A stretch of DNA of 64,000 bases from Demequina sp. NBRC 110053. GTDB taxonomy: Bacteria; Actinomycetota; Actinomycetes; Actinomycetales; Demequinaceae. Position 1 is the stretch's first letter; each line of letters begins with the position of its first letter. Below, piece after piece: positions 36,953 through 46,427 of this stretch. Position numbers and translations under genes: made by a program. The notes below the pieces were generated by a model that saw only the letters and a program-made list of their open reading frames with translations, searched no databases and was not told the origin of the DNA. Location: the NCBI RefSeq assembly GCF_002090095.1, contig NZ_BBRJ01000002.1:981265-1045264 (forward strand). The letters run 5' to 3'.

Positions 36953-37783
36953 ATGGCTATCGACAGATCGGGACTGGCCGAGTTCCTTCGGCTGCGCCGC
37001 GAGGCACTGCAACCGGAGGACGTGGGCCTGCCGCGCACCCATCGCCGCCGTACGGCGGGCTTGCGTCGCGAGGAGGTGGCCTCCCTGAGTCACCTGTCTG
37101 CCGACTACTACACGAGGATCGAGCAGCAGCGCGGACCGCACCCGTCGGCGCAGAGCATCGCCGCGATCGCCCAGGGACTGCACCTGAGCCTCGCCGAGCG
37201 CGACCACCTGTTCCGCCTCGCTGGCCACGAGCCACCCGCGCGGGCCGGTTCAGTCGACCACGTGCCGCCCGGAATGCTGCGCGTGTTCGATCGCCTGCGG
37301 GACACCCCCGCGGAGATCGTCACGGAGCTGGGCGAGACGCTGCTCCAGAACGATCTCGGCGTCGCGCTCGTGGGTGACCTCACCCGATACTCAGGCTTCT
37401 CGCGCTCGATCGGCTACCGGTGGTTCGACGACCCGAGCTCGCGCGACATCTACGCTGGCGACCAGCACGAGTTCCTGGGGCATCTGTGGACATCAGGGTT
37501 GCGCGAGGTCTCGGCTCGCCGCGGCGCTCGATCCCGGGCGAACGCGATGGCCGCGGAGCTGCTCGCCCGTTCTGCCGAGTTTCGCGAGCTGTGGGAGCTG
37601 CACGAGGTGGGGATTCGGCCGCGATCAGCCAAGCGGTTCGTCCACCCCTCGCTCGGGGTGCTCGAACTGACCTGCCAGACGCTCGTCGACCCGGAGCACT
37701 CGCTGTCCCTGCTCACCTACACGGCGACGCCGGGCACCGAGAGCCACGAGAAGCTGCGCATGCTGGGCGCCGTACCGGCCTGA
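36953..37783 (+). CDS. MmyB-like XRE-family transcriptional regulator
   Basis: The 276-residue protein has an N-terminal XRE helix-turn-helix (LAEFLRLRREALQPEDVGLP, THRRRTAGLRREEVASLSHL, SADYYTRIEQQRG) and a C-terminal PAS-like MmyB ligand-binding domain. That domain has QNDLGVALVGDLTRYSGFSR, NAMAAELLARSAEFRELWELHEV and the final HPSLGVLELTCQTLVDPEHS. The domain binds fatty-acid-like ligands in a characterised relative. Divergence from the SDR gene indicates local control. GAGAGGAG precedes ATG 36953. Confidence 0.93.
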   Translation: MAIDRSGLAEFLRLRREALQPEDVGLPRTHRRRTAGLRREEVASLSHLSADYYTRIEQQRGPHPSAQSIAAIAQGLHLSLAERDHLFRLAGHEPPARAGSVDHVPPGMLRVFDRLRDTPAEIVTELGETLLQNDLGVALVGDLTRYSGFSRSIGYRWFDDPSSRDIYAGDQHEFLGHLWTSGLREVSARRGARSRANAMAAELLARSAEFRELWELHEVGIRPRSAKRFVHPSLGVLELTCQTLVDPEHSLSLLTYTATPGTESHEKLRMLGAVPA

Positions 37784-37793
37784 ACCCGTGCTG

Positions 37794-37973
37794 TCAGCGT
37801 GCCGTCTCGACGTCCTTGCTGCGCGACGAGCGGTACTTGAACCACCAGTACGCCGCCGTCACCAGGAACAGCACGAGACCGAGCGCGGCGAGCCACAGCA
37901 GCGCCTCGATGAGGAAGCCGATCACCCCGAGGGCGATGGCGGCGATCAGGACGACGATCAGCAGGATCTTCAT
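37794..37973 (-). CDS. Small two-helix membrane protein
   Basis: The 59-residue protein (ATG 37973) has two adjoining hydrophobic helices, MKILLIVVLIAAIALGVIGF and LLWLAALGLVLFLVTAAYWW, then a basic tail KYRSSRSKDVETAR. I recognise no specific family; small hydrophobic proteins of this build are frequent in actinobacteria. It converges with the MmyB gene, 10 bases apart. Confidence 0.6.
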   Translation of the reverse strand: MKILLIVVLIAAIALGVIGFLIEALLWLAALGLVLFLVTAAYWWFKYRSSRSKDVETAR

Positions 37974-38031
37974 GCACACCGAGACGCTCCAAAGGCTCCT
38001 GGTATTCCCGAGTCGCCAGCGCCTGCCGGGC

Positions 38032-39843
38032 TCACCCGAAGGTGAAGGAGTACGCCTCGACCCCCTCGGAGAGCGTCACGTCGAGCACGTGCTGCTCGCC
38101 GTCGAGGTCGTCGAATAGCCCGTACGACTGCGGCGTCCCGTCCACCTCGATCTCGCGCGCCTCGCCACCATCCAGCGACACGGTCACGGTGCCGGAGCCC
38201 GCCAACACCATGCGCACCTCGGTGGCGTGGAAGTCCAGCCTGATCCGCGCATCGGCCGCCGCGGGCGTGGCGTACTGCGTCTCGAGCTGCCACGCCCCTT
38301 CGAGCGCGAACGAGTCGGCCGGCTGGCCATCCGGAAGTTCGTAGGTTCCCTCGCCGGGCGCATAGCGCACCCCGCCGCCGAAGTTCGCGTCCTTCGACGT
38401 GCCCAGGAACGTCTCCTGGGTGGTCGATCCCGCCTCGGGCGTCACATCCTCCACGTCCGTGTCGCCCGGCAGCGACACCTCCGGATCGGCGTCGACCAGC
38501 AGCTCGCGGATCATCGCCTCGGTCGCCTCGTAGTTGCCCTCACCGAACGCGATGTGCCGCACCGTTCCCTCGGCATCGATCAGGTAGTGCGCCGGCCAGT
38601 AGCGGTTGCGGTAGTTGGTCCACGTGGACAGGTTGTTGTCGAGCGCCACCGGGTAGGTGATGCCGAAGTCCTCGGCGCCCGCGCGCACATTGCCCTCGTC
38701 CTTCTCGAAGGCGTACTCGGGAGAGTGGATGCCGATGACGTTGAGGCCCAGATCTCCGTACGCCTCGTCCCACGCGACCACGTGCGGGATCGAGCGCTGG
38801 CAGTTGATGCATGAGTACGCCCAGAAGTCGATGAGCACCACCTCGCCCCGCAGGTCCTGGAGGTCGATGCCCTCCTCGTTGGGCGTGTTGAACCACGCCT
38901 CGATGCCCTTGATCGACGGCGCCGTGCCGCAGCTCTCGAGCTCGGTCGCGCCATTGGTGCACTGGTCGAGATCCTCGTTCTCCTCGTTGATCAGCCCGCC
39001 GAGCGCGAGCGCCTCCTGCGCCTCCTCGGTGTCGGTCAGGTCCTGCTGGATCTGCGAGGTGTAGTCGGGCACCAGGCGCTGCAGCGTCTGAGGAAGGTTG
39101 AACGCGAGCCCGATGGCGAGCGCGATCATCGCGACGCCCGCAGCGATGCGGAGGCCCCGCTCACGCCTGCGGAACGCCTTGACGCGCTCGGCGACGCCGC
39201 GCCCCGCGAGGGCGAAGGCCAGCAGCGGGATGGCCACGCCGATCGCGAAGGACACTGTCAGCACGACGGTCCCCACCCCGATCTGCCCGGTCGAGCCGGC
39301 GACGATGATGGCCGCGAGCACCGGCCCCGCACACGGCACGAACACCGCGCCGAGAGCCAGCCCCACCCCGAACCCGTTGCCCTTGTTGTCGACCCGCCGG
39401 GTGGGCACCCAGGTGAAGGCGCGCTCGAGCACGTGCGAGAAGCGGGGCACGATCAGCCCGATGCCGATCGCGACGAGGACGGCCATCGCGACCCACCGGA
39501 TGATGTCCTGCGGAAGGCCGAGCGCCCCGAGCACCAGGGAGCCCACCAGCGTCACGAGGGTGAAGCTCGTGACGAGGCCGGCGATCATGAGGAACGGCCG
39601 CCAGCGGGAGGGCTGAGCGGGCGCCGATGCGCGGGTCGCCACCGCTGTCGCGCCTCCCGAGCGCGGCGCGGCGGGCACGCTCGCGACGCCTGTCCGCAGG
39701 GCGGCGCTGCCGATCGCATCGACCTGCGGGATGCGCGCCGACTGCGCGCCACCCGTGAGGAAGATCACCGGCAGGACCGGCAGGATGCACGGCGAGATGC
39801 CGGTGATGAGCCCGCCCAGCAGGCCGATCAGTACGAGTTCCAT
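38032..39843 (-). CDS. dipZ: DipZ-like fused CcdA-thioredoxin membrane protein
   Basis: The 603-residue protein starts at ATG 39843 behind GGAGG. The N-terminal half is a CcdA/DsbD-type electron carrier with six helices and one Cys in each half (GISPCILPVLP and FVPCAGPVLA). An extracytoplasmic thioredoxin-like domain follows with the active site WAYSCINC (Cys345 and Cys348), then a C-terminal beta-sandwich domain. This matches mycobacterial DipZ, which moves electrons across the membrane to outer-face disulfides. It is divergent from an MPT83-like lipoprotein, the same neighbourhood as in M. tuberculosis. Confidence 0.92.
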   Translation of the reverse strand: MELVLIGLLGGLITGISPCILPVLPVIFLTGGAQSARIPQVDAIGSAALRTGVASVPAAPRSGGATAVATRASAPAQPSRWRPFLMIAGLVTSFTLVTLVGSLVLGALGLPQDIIRWVAMAVLVAIGIGLIVPRFSHVLERAFTWVPTRRVDNKGNGFGVGLALGAVFVPCAGPVLAAIIVAGSTGQIGVGTVVLTVSFAIGVAIPLLAFALAGRGVAERVKAFRRRERGLRIAAGVAMIALAIGLAFNLPQTLQRLVPDYTSQIQQDLTDTEEAQEALALGGLINEENEDLDQCTNGATELESCGTAPSIKGIEAWFNTPNEEGIDLQDLRGEVVLIDFWAYSCINCQRSIPHVVAWDEAYGDLGLNVIGIHSPEYAFEKDEGNVRAGAEDFGITYPVALDNNLSTWTNYRNRYWPAHYLIDAEGTVRHIAFGEGNYEATEAMIRELLVDADPEVSLPGDTDVEDVTPEAGSTTQETFLGTSKDANFGGGVRYAPGEGTYELPDGQPADSFALEGAWQLETQYATPAAADARIRLDFHATEVRMVLAGSGTVTVSLDGGEAREIEVDGTPQSYGLFDDLDGEQHVLDVTLSEGVEAYSFTFG

Positions 39844-40212
39844 GGTTGCCTCCGTTGTTGCGATCGGTTCGGCCGCGCACCCGGCCCGGATTGGCGACCA
39901 GCCGCCCGGCAGAGCCTGCGGGCGAGAGCCCAGCGCGCGCATCGGCGCTGCGGACGCCGCCTGCCGTGCCGCTCACCACACAGCGGGGACTGATGGGACG
40001 GGAGGGGCGGGTGGGGATGCCCACGCGTCCCACGCCTCACGTGAGTCCCAGGTGTGTGTTGGGCGGTGCGCAGGCCAGCTCAGGGATGTCCACCAATCCG
40101 GCAGGCGGCAGCCGGCGAACCCGACTATGAACGCCGTCGACAGGCGGCGAGCGCTCCACCGGGGCGCTGCACCAGGACCCGAGATGCGGGTCCGTGACAC
40201 ACGGAGGAAGTC
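39844..40212. other. Divergent intergenic region between dipZ and the fasciclin lipoprotein
   Basis: These 369 bases hold both promoters. A copy of the recurring oligomer CGCGCATCGGCGCT is at 39936-39949. GGAGG-type ribosome sites precede both starts. No convincing -35/-10 pair or SigK-type promoter could be fixed by eye, and no small gene is evident. Confidence 0.4.
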
Positions 40213-40923
40213 ATGCTCAGCAGCAAGACGAAGTTCTCGACGGGCATCGCGCTGGCATTCGCCGGCTCGCTGGCCCTGTCCGCCTGCAGCGCGTCGGACG
40301 ACGCCATGGAGGAGACCCCCACCACCGAGGCCCCCGCCATGGAGGAGTCCGCTGACCCCGCCATGACCGAGGACGCGATGGAGGAGGACGCGATGGAGGA
40401 GGACTCCATGGCGATGGACCCCTACGCCAACCTCGTGGGCCCGGCCTGCATGGACTACGACAGCGCAGTCCCTGATGGCGCCGGCTCGATCCAGGGCATG
40501 TCGCAGGACCCGGTCGCGGTGGCCGCGTCCAACAACCCGATGCTCACCACCCTCGTGTCCGCCGTCAGCGGCGAGCTCAACGCGAGCGTCGACCTGGTCG
40601 ACACCCTCAACGGTGGCGAGTTCACCGTCTTCGCGCCCGTCGACGACGCGTTCGCGAAGATCGACGATGACACCATCGCCACGCTGCAGGACGACGCCGA
40701 TCTGCTGACGTCCATCCTGACCTACCACGTGGTCGAGGGCCAGGTGGAGCCCGCGGAGATCGCTGGCACGTGGACCACCGTCAACGGCGCCGAGCTCGAG
40801 GTCACCGGTTCCGGCGACGAGCTGACCGTGAACGGCGAGTCGACCGTCCTGTGCGGCGGCGTGCAGACCGCCAACGCGACCGTCTACCTGGTCGACACCG
40901 TGCTCATGCCCCCGGCTGAGTGA
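40213..40923 (+). CDS. MPT83/MPT70-like fasciclin-domain lipoprotein
   Basis: The 236-residue protein has a lipoprotein signal ending LALSAC (Cys25). A Met/Glu-rich repeat linker follows ([18 protein letters not shown]). The fasciclin (FAS1) domain, about 72-236, has [49 protein letters not shown] and [20 protein letters not shown], almost word for word the mycobacterial MPT70/MPT83 pattern. Cys79 and Cys214 match the disulfide of MPT70. It is anchored outside the membrane and probably works in adhesion or cell-envelope contacts. A strong terminator follows. Confidence 0.93.
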   Translation: MLSSKTKFSTGIALAFAGSLALSACSASDDAMEETPTTEAPAMEESADPAMTEDAMEEDAMEEDSMAMDPYANLVGPACMDYDSAVPDGAGSIQGMSQDPVAVAASNNPMLTTLVSAVSGELNASVDLVDTLNGGEFTVFAPVDDAFAKIDDDTIATLQDDADLLTSILTYHVVEGQVEPAEIAGTWTTVNGAELEVTGSGDELTVNGESTVLCGGVQTANATVYLVDTVLMPPAE

Positions 40924-40929
40924 CACGCT

Positions 40930-40971
40930 CCTGTCGTCCGTCCGCAGGCTGAGTAGCGGACGGGCGACAGG
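40930..40971 (+). terminator. Strong hairpin terminator after the fasciclin gene
   Basis: CCTGTCGTCCGTCCGC (40930-40945) pairs with GCGGACGGGCGACAGG (40956-40971) over 16 base pairs with one mismatch and a 10-base loop, starting six bases after the stop. A T tract is absent, as is usual in this GC range. Confidence 0.8.
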
Positions 40972-41119
40972 CTAGGCGCCGGCTTCGGTCGAACGCGGCG
41001 CCATCGCGGCCGTCGACGTCTGTCCCCCCACGGCGTCGGCGGCCGTTGGCGTGCTCAGCGGTCCATCGCGCTGGGTCTCGCGAGCAACACCGATGCGCGG
41101 GCCGGGTAGACCGGCCCTC

Positions 41120-42055
41120 TCACCCCTTTCGCGCCAGCCAGTCGAGGACGGTGGCGGCGGTCTCCTGCGGTTGCTCCAGGTGGATCCAGTGCCCGGCGTC
41201 GATGCTCGTGATCTCGATGCCCGGAACCAGCTCCGGCAGCCTCTCCGAACGCACGATCGGGTCCCGGTCGCCGTAGATCATGAGGGCTGGCTTGCGGATG
41301 ATGGGGTCCGCCTCCGCCAGCAGGTGCCAGTCGCGGTCGAGGTTGCGGTACCAATTGATGCCGCCGGTGAAGCCAGAGCGTGAGAACGCCGAGGCGTACG
41401 CTTCGAGCTCCGCCTCGCTCAGGAGCGGCTCGCCGCCGACCTGCGCTGCGCGTGCCAGGTCGAGGAGTGCCATGCCTTCCGAGGGCTCGGGCGGGAGAGC
41501 GTCGGCACGGTACATGTTGCGCAGAAACTGGCGGGGGTTCGCGTCGAAGACGGCGTCGGCCACTCCCGGCTGCCGGTTGAAGTGCACGAAGTAGTAGTCC
41601 GGCCCCAGCACCGCTTCCATCCATTCGATCCACGGGGTGCTCCCCCGCTCCAGGTAAGGCATGGCCATCGCGATGACGCCCTTCACCCGGTCGGGATGCA
41701 GGACAGCGGTGGACCACACGACGAAGGCTCCCCAGTCGTGACCGACGAAGACCGCGTCCTCGTACCCGTAGTGATCGAGCAGCCCGACCAGGTCTCCTGA
41801 CAGGTGCTCGATGTCGTAGGCCTCGACGTCGGCGGGCGCCGTTGTGGCCCCGAAGCCGCGCTGGTTGGGCGCGATGACGTGATAGCCGGCGGCCACCAGC
41901 TCGGGGACAAGCCGGCGCCAGGTGAGCATCAGGTCCGGCCAGCCGTGGCACAGCACGATGGGATTGCCCGCGTTCTCGCGACCGGCCTCGACGACCTCGA
42001 GGTCGATGCCGTTCACGGCGATGAGGGTCGGCTCGGGGATGGTGGTGTCGTGCAT
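41120..42055 (-). CDS. Epoxide hydrolase-type alpha/beta hydrolase
   Basis: The 311-residue enzyme starts at ATG 42055 behind AGAGGAG. The oxyanion-hole HGWP is at 37-40, the nucleophile is Asp107 in GHDWGA, and the general base is His289 in GHWIHLEQP. Asp as nucleophile and the HGWP form indicate the soluble epoxide hydrolase group (EphA-like) rather than an esterase; haloalkane dehalogenase is less likely because the second halide-binding Trp is not obvious. A cap domain contains the expected Tyr residues (GPDYYFVHF). It is divergent from a YafY-type regulator that may control it. Confidence 0.88.
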   Translation of the reverse strand: MHDTTIPEPTLIAVNGIDLEVVEAGRENAGNPIVLCHGWPDLMLTWRRLVPELVAAGYHVIAPNQRGFGATTAPADVEAYDIEHLSGDLVGLLDHYGYEDAVFVGHDWGAFVVWSTAVLHPDRVKGVIAMAMPYLERGSTPWIEWMEAVLGPDYYFVHFNRQPGVADAVFDANPRQFLRNMYRADALPPEPSEGMALLDLARAAQVGGEPLLSEAELEAYASAFSRSGFTGGINWYRNLDRDWHLLAEADPIIRKPALMIYGDRDPIVRSERLPELVPGIEITSIDAGHWIHLEQPQETAATVLDWLARKG

Positions 42056-42173
42056 GACTGCTCCTCTATGGGTGGGATGGGATCGCCTGACGACATGAAC
42101 GGTCGCCCGGCTAGGCCGACCGTAGGAAGCATTGCGGACAGCATCGGTCCTCAAGTGGTGGCAGAGTTGGCAG

Positions 42174-43142
42174 ATGCCGAAGGACCCCACGGGCCGCGCT
42201 CTCCAGCTCCTGTCGCTCCTCCAGACTCACCGGTTCTGGAGCGGAGTCGAGCTCGCTCGACGCCTCGAGATCACCGGCCGGACCGTGCGCCGTGACGTCG
42301 ACAGGCTCCGGGCGCTCGGCTACCCGATCAGCGCGACATCGGGCAAGCACGGCGGCTACCGGCTCGAGTCGGGCGCCCACCTGCCGCCACTCGTCCTCGA
42401 TGACGAAGAGGCCGTCGCCGTCGCCGTCGGCCTTCGCCACGCGTCCCAAGTCGCCGTACACGGCATCGAGGACGCCGCGGTGCGGGCGCTCGCCACGATC
42501 GAGCAGCTGCTTCCCCACCGGTTGCGGCGACGGGTCGAGGCGCTTCAGGTGAGCCTCGCACCCGCGGCCGTCGTCACCCGACAGTTTCTCGCCGATCCAG
42601 AGGCGCTCAGCGTGCTCGCCGCAGCCTGCCGGGACCGCGAGGCCATTCGCCTGGAGTACCGATCTCGCGAGGGCGACGTCAGTCGGCGTCTGGTCCATCC
42701 GCATCAGCTCGTGAGCGCACAGGAACGCTGGTACCTGGTGGCGTGGGATCACGACCGAGCCGACTGGCGTACGTTCCGCGTCGACCGGATCCGCAGCCCG
42801 CAACCCACGGGAGGGCGGTTCTCGCCTCGTGACGTCCCGGGCGGCGACGCCTCGGCCTTCGTGGCGAACGCACTGAACGCGATGCCGCGTGCGCACACTG
42901 GAACCATCGCCGTCGCCACCGCTGCAGAGGAGATCTCCGACGCGCTGCTCTGGGTGGACCACACCATCAAGGAGACCGGGCGCCGCTCGAGCGTGATCGA
43001 GGTGCGCGGCGACGACCGCCAATGGCTGGTGCTCGCCATCGCGCGGATCGCGCTCACGGCCCCCGTGACGGCAGTGCACCCGAAGGAGCTCGCCGATGCC
43101 GTCGACGAGCTGCGGAGCCGCCTTGCCTGCTCGCGCTCCTGA
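42174..43142 (+). CDS. YafY-type HTH/WYL-domain transcriptional regulator
   Basis: The 322-residue protein starts at ATG 42174. The N-terminal DeoR/HTH_11 helix-turn-helix (SGVELARRLEITGRTVRRDV, DRLRALGYPI) is followed by GKHGGYRLESG. A central WYL domain has LVHPHQLVSAQERWYLVAWD in place of the eponymous W-Y-L segment, and a WCX extension ends at AVHPKELADAVDELRSRL. WYL domains sense small ligands or nucleic acids. It is divergent from the epoxide hydrolase gene, with 118 bases between. Confidence 0.92.
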   Translation: MPKDPTGRALQLLSLLQTHRFWSGVELARRLEITGRTVRRDVDRLRALGYPISATSGKHGGYRLESGAHLPPLVLDDEEAVAVAVGLRHASQVAVHGIEDAAVRALATIEQLLPHRLRRRVEALQVSLAPAAVVTRQFLADPEALSVLAAACRDREAIRLEYRSREGDVSRRLVHPHQLVSAQERWYLVAWDHDRADWRTFRVDRIRSPQPTGGRFSPRDVPGGDASAFVANALNAMPRAHTGTIAVATAAEEISDALLWVDHTIKETGRRSSVIEVRGDDRQWLVLAIARIALTAPVTAVHPKELADAVDELRSRLACSRS

Positions 43143-43249
43143 CGGGCTCGGAAGTCTGCTGGCCTGCGTCCGCACGGAAGCCAGCCCACGCATCGGCGCT
43201 CCCCACGCTCCATACTGAACTGGTCCGCACGCACGTAGAGGAGACCAGC

Positions 43250-43621
43250 ATGGCCCACGGCGACATCACTCACATCGACATCCCCGTGTCCGACATGGAG
43301 CGGGCGAAGGCGTTCTACTCCACGCTGTTCGGCTGGCAGATCTCCGCGCCGCCCGGCTTCGAGGGGTATCCGATGTGGCAGGCTCCCAACACGATCAGCG
43401 GAGGAGGGCTCGCACCGCGCTCGGAGGACTTCGCCCAGCCGCGCAGCTACGTCGAGGTGGACTCCATCGACGACACCCTGGCACTCGCCAAGGAGCACGG
43501 CGCGACCGTCGTGATGGAGAAGTCGGAGATCACCGAGACCAGCTGGTGGGCCGTCATGACGGACCCGGACGGCAACGTCATCGGGCTGTACGAGGGCACC
43601 ACCGACGTGGGCGAGGGCTGA
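43250..43621 (+). CDS. VOC (glyoxalase/bleomycin-resistance fold) protein
   Basis: The 123-residue protein starts at ATG 43250 after AGAGGAG. It has two beta-alpha-beta-beta-beta modules: ITHIDIPVSDMERAKAFYST and SYVEVDSIDDTLALAKEHGA, ending DPDGNVIGLYEG. Potential metal ligands are His8 and the late Glu. Members include glyoxalases and antibiotic-binding proteins; its substrate cannot be named. It is convergent with a GNAT gene, stop to stop without a gap. Confidence 0.88.
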   Translation: MAHGDITHIDIPVSDMERAKAFYSTLFGWQISAPPGFEGYPMWQAPNTISGGGLAPRSEDFAQPRSYVEVDSIDDTLALAKEHGATVVMEKSEITETSWWAVMTDPDGNVIGLYEGTTDVGEG

Positions 43622-44068
43622 TCACACCTCGCGCACGCCCACGACCTCCCCGAACAGCTCCTCCCCCGTGCGCACGAAGCCACACTTGAGGTAGAACTCC
43701 TCGGGCCCGTCATCGCCGGGCTCCCACAGCACCGTGATGCGCCCGACCCCTCGGCGACGCGCCTCGTCGACCACCTGCTCGACCGCGAAGCGGCCCACGC
43801 CCCGGCCGCGCGCCTCGTCCGCGACGTTGAGCCGCCAGATGCCGGCCCTGAACGCCTCATACTCGTTGTCGGGATCCCAGTTCGCCATCACGAAGCCCAC
43901 CACCTGGTCGCCGTCGACGATGAGCCGCGGCCACGCGGTGGGCGTCACGTAGGCCTCGGCGAGCGAGTACACCACCGGCGCGACCGTCGACCGCTCACCC
44001 GGGGCCGGCGGCAGCGCGACGGCTCGGTCCAGATTGTCGGGCGTGATGTCGATGAGAGCGAGGGCCAT
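43622..44068 (-). CDS. GNAT-family N-acetyltransferase
   Basis: The 148-residue protein has the acetyl-CoA motif WRLNVADEARGRGVGRFAVE (with R/Q-x-x-G-x-G/A as RGRGVG) and the final FYLKCGFVRTGEEL strand. Preceding strands LIVDGDQVVGFVMANWD fit the BltD/spermidine-acetyltransferase-like subgroup. Substrate is unknown. The ATG at 44068 is the only reasonable start. Confidence 0.88.
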   Translation of the reverse strand: MALALIDITPDNLDRAVALPPAPGERSTVAPVVYSLAEAYVTPTAWPRLIVDGDQVVGFVMANWDPDNEYEAFRAGIWRLNVADEARGRGVGRFAVEQVVDEARRRGVGRITVLWEPGDDGPEEFYLKCGFVRTGEELFGEVVGVREV

Positions 44069-44128
44069 GCCAACACCGTACGTCGACGCACCCGCTTGCG
44101 GTCCGCTTCCGCGCTCGCGCTCGCCGGG

Positions 44129-44833
44129 TCAGCTCGTCGAGGCGATGGCGGCGGCCGAGGTCACGGACGTCAGCGCGACGGTCGCAGCCGCGAGCCCGAC
44201 GGCGCGTCCGACGCCTTGTGCACCCCAGTCGCCCTTCTCGAGCTGCTTGCCCCGGCGGTGAACGTCCCCCGACCAGGGAATCTCCCGGTGGAGCGCATAC
44301 AGGGAGCCGTTCGCGGACAGCAGCGCGCCGATCACCGCGATGCGGGGGTTCGGCTCGACGCCGTCGACGAAGACGGGCCTGAGCTGCTCCATGAGCACCT
44401 GGCGTCTGCCGGTGCCGCCGTCCGCGAGCGTGGTCGTGGGGAAGATCTTGAGGAAGCGTCCCTTGCTCCGCGTCACATGACCGTTCTCGACCAGTCGGTC
44501 GAGCACGGGCGTGCGCAGGCTCGGGCCTACCGCGGCGAGCAGGGTGTGAACCCTCTGGGGCTTCGCGGCGATGCGGTCCCACGTGTCCTGGAGAAGCGGG
44601 TCCGCTGGCGGCTCACCCGACGCGGTCACGGCAGCCGACAGCGCCGAGCGCGACTGGTCGAGCGCGATCCTCTCGTCGAGCGCGAGCTCCGACAGGATCG
44701 CGCCGGCGAGCGGATAGAACAATGTGCCCTCTCCGTGGATGTGCCCAGTGCGCGGTTCGAAGAGGACGAGCATCAGATCCTCGGCGATGGTGGGCTCGCC
44801 GTGGTCGCGCCCGCCGACCTCACTGCTTGTCAC
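44129..44833 (-). CDS. GPP34-family (Golgi phosphoprotein 3-like) protein
   Basis: The 234-residue protein starts at GTG 44833, with GGAGGGCAGCG upstream. It has the GPP34 layout: IAEDLMLVLFEPRTGHIHGE, LAGAILSELALDERI, ENGHVTRSKGRFLKIFPTTT. The last ~45 residues hold a hydrophobic Ala/Val-rich helix. The eukaryotic relative binds phosphatidylinositol-4-phosphate; bacterial members, common in actinobacteria, have no settled role but may be peripheral membrane proteins. Confidence 0.88.
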   Translation of the reverse strand: MTSSEVGGRDHGEPTIAEDLMLVLFEPRTGHIHGEGTLFYPLAGAILSELALDERIALDQSRSALSAAVTASGEPPADPLLQDTWDRIAAKPQRVHTLLAAVGPSLRTPVLDRLVENGHVTRSKGRFLKIFPTTTLADGGTGRRQVLMEQLRPVFVDGVEPNPRIAVIGALLSANGSLYALHREIPWSGDVHRRGKQLEKGDWGAQGVGRAVGLAAATVALTSVTSAAAIASTS

Positions 44834-45037
44834 CGCTGCCCTCCAGGCGCGACGAGTATCGCCGCTCACCTCGCCACGGTACGGGAGCGGCGTGCGCCCT
44901 CGCGTCCTTCCCGGGAGTGACCGCACGCGCCGCCGCATGGGGGAACGCCCGGTGGCACGCCGCTCGCGACTGGGGACGCACGGCCACGCGCCGGGCCGAG
45001 AACCTGGAGCCCCGCCCACGCCAACTAGCCTGAGGCC

Positions 45038-46405
45038 ATGGCCACGACCACCACGCGCAGCACCCCGCGTGCCGCGTGGGCCATCCCTGCCGCCGCATCG
45101 TTCATCTACCTCGTCGCGGTCGTGCAGCGCACGTCCCTGGGTGTCGCGGGGGTCGAGGCGCTCGACAGGTTCGGGGTCGAGGCGATCGGGCTGTCGATGC
45201 TGTCGGTGGTGCAGATCAGCGTCTACGCCTCGCTGCAGCTCCCGGCCGGGGTGCTGCTCGATCGGTTCGGACCCCGCCGCATGCTCGCTTTCGGGTCGCT
45301 GATGATGGGGGTGGGCCAGCTGGCACTCGCTCTCGCCGACAACCTGTGGTGGGCGATCGCCGCGCGCGCACTCATAGGCGCTGGCGATGCTCCCGTCTTC
45401 ATCGCCGCGACGCGCCTGGTCTCGGAGTGGTTCCCGCCGCGCAGGGCTCCGCTCATGGTGCAGATGGTGGGGATGCTCGGCCAGGTGGGGCAGATCGCGA
45501 GCGCCATCCCGGTCGCGTGGCTGCTCCACGAGAGCGGGTGGAGCGCCGCGTTCTCGATCCTCGCCGCGCTCGGGATCGCCGCGGCGGCGATCGCACTGTG
45601 GCAGATCCGCATGCCCTTGAGCGATGATGGGCACCACGCCGTGCCGTCGGTGCCGGGCGCGTCGGGAGAGGTCGCTCCGGCTGGTCGTGCCTCGTCCCCC
45701 CAGAGGACCGATGCGCCGGTCACCGTTTGGGACGCCGTCCGCGCCCCTGGGGTGAGGCTGGGCTTCTGGACTCATTGGACGGGGCTGTTTCCCGCGAACA
45801 CCGTCGCCTTCCTGTGGGGCGTGCCGTTCTTCGTGCAGGGTCAGGGGCTCAGCGCAGCGCAGGCCTCTGGCCTGCTCACCTTGCTCGTGGTCACCAACCT
45901 GGTGAGCGCGCCGATCATCGGCGCACTCACGGCCAGGCACCCGCTGCGACGCTCGTGGCTGAGCCTCGGGACCGCGACGGCGATGGCGCTGGCGTGGGCG
46001 ACGGTGCTGATTCCGGCGGAGCCTCGCCCGCTGTGGCACCTCGCCGCGCTCGTCGTGGTGCTAGGCCTGTGCAACCCGGCGGCGCTGGTGGGCATGGACT
46101 ATGCGCGCACGTTCGGAGTGCAGGGCCGACTCGGCACGGCGACGGGCTTCGTGAACATCGGCGGCTTCGCGGCCACCGTGCTGTCGATCGCCCTGGTGGG
46201 CGCGGTGCTCCAACTGGTCTCGCCGAGCGGCTCGCAGTACGGCCTGGACGACTACCGGATCGCGCTCGCGGCCATGGCGGTGCCGTGGCTCATGGGCGTG
46301 ATCGGCATTCTCAGCGCGCGGCGGCGCACGCGCCAGGAGATGGCTGCCCGGGGCCAGGTGGTCCCGCCGATTCGTCAGGCGCTGCGCGAGGGCCGGCGGC
46401 TGTGA
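45038..46405 (+). CDS. Major facilitator superfamily transporter
   Basis: The 455-residue protein has 12 predicted helices. The MFS loop 2-3 motif is LLDRFGPRRMLAFGSLMMGV, and a central hydrophilic loop around residues 200-235 separates the halves. The early segment (AASFIYLVAVVQRTSLGVAG) and ADNLWWAIAARALIGAGDAP resemble the anion:cation or nitrate/sugar-phosphate branches of the family, but substrate is unknown. ATG 45038 lies six bases after TAGCCT, so it looks leaderless. Confidence 0.9.
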   Translation: MATTTTRSTPRAAWAIPAAASFIYLVAVVQRTSLGVAGVEALDRFGVEAIGLSMLSVVQISVYASLQLPAGVLLDRFGPRRMLAFGSLMMGVGQLALALADNLWWAIAARALIGAGDAPVFIAATRLVSEWFPPRRAPLMVQMVGMLGQVGQIASAIPVAWLLHESGWSAAFSILAALGIAAAAIALWQIRMPLSDDGHHAVPSVPGASGEVAPAGRASSPQRTDAPVTVWDAVRAPGVRLGFWTHWTGLFPANTVAFLWGVPFFVQGQGLSAAQASGLLTLLVVTNLVSAPIIGALTARHPLRRSWLSLGTATAMALAWATVLIPAEPRPLWHLAALVVVLGLCNPAALVGMDYARTFGVQGRLGTATGFVNIGGFAATVLSIALVGAVLQLVSPSGSQYGLDDYRIALAAMAVPWLMGVIGILSARRRTRQEMAARGQVVPPIRQALREGRRL

Positions 46406-46427
46406 CGATCCGCCGGCCCTCGCGCGC

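Noticed and set aside
40310..40410. Repeats in the fasciclin gene as a DNA repeat element
   Set aside because: GAGGAGGAC/GCGATG repeats encode the Met/Glu-rich linker of the lipoprotein and are explained by protein low complexity.
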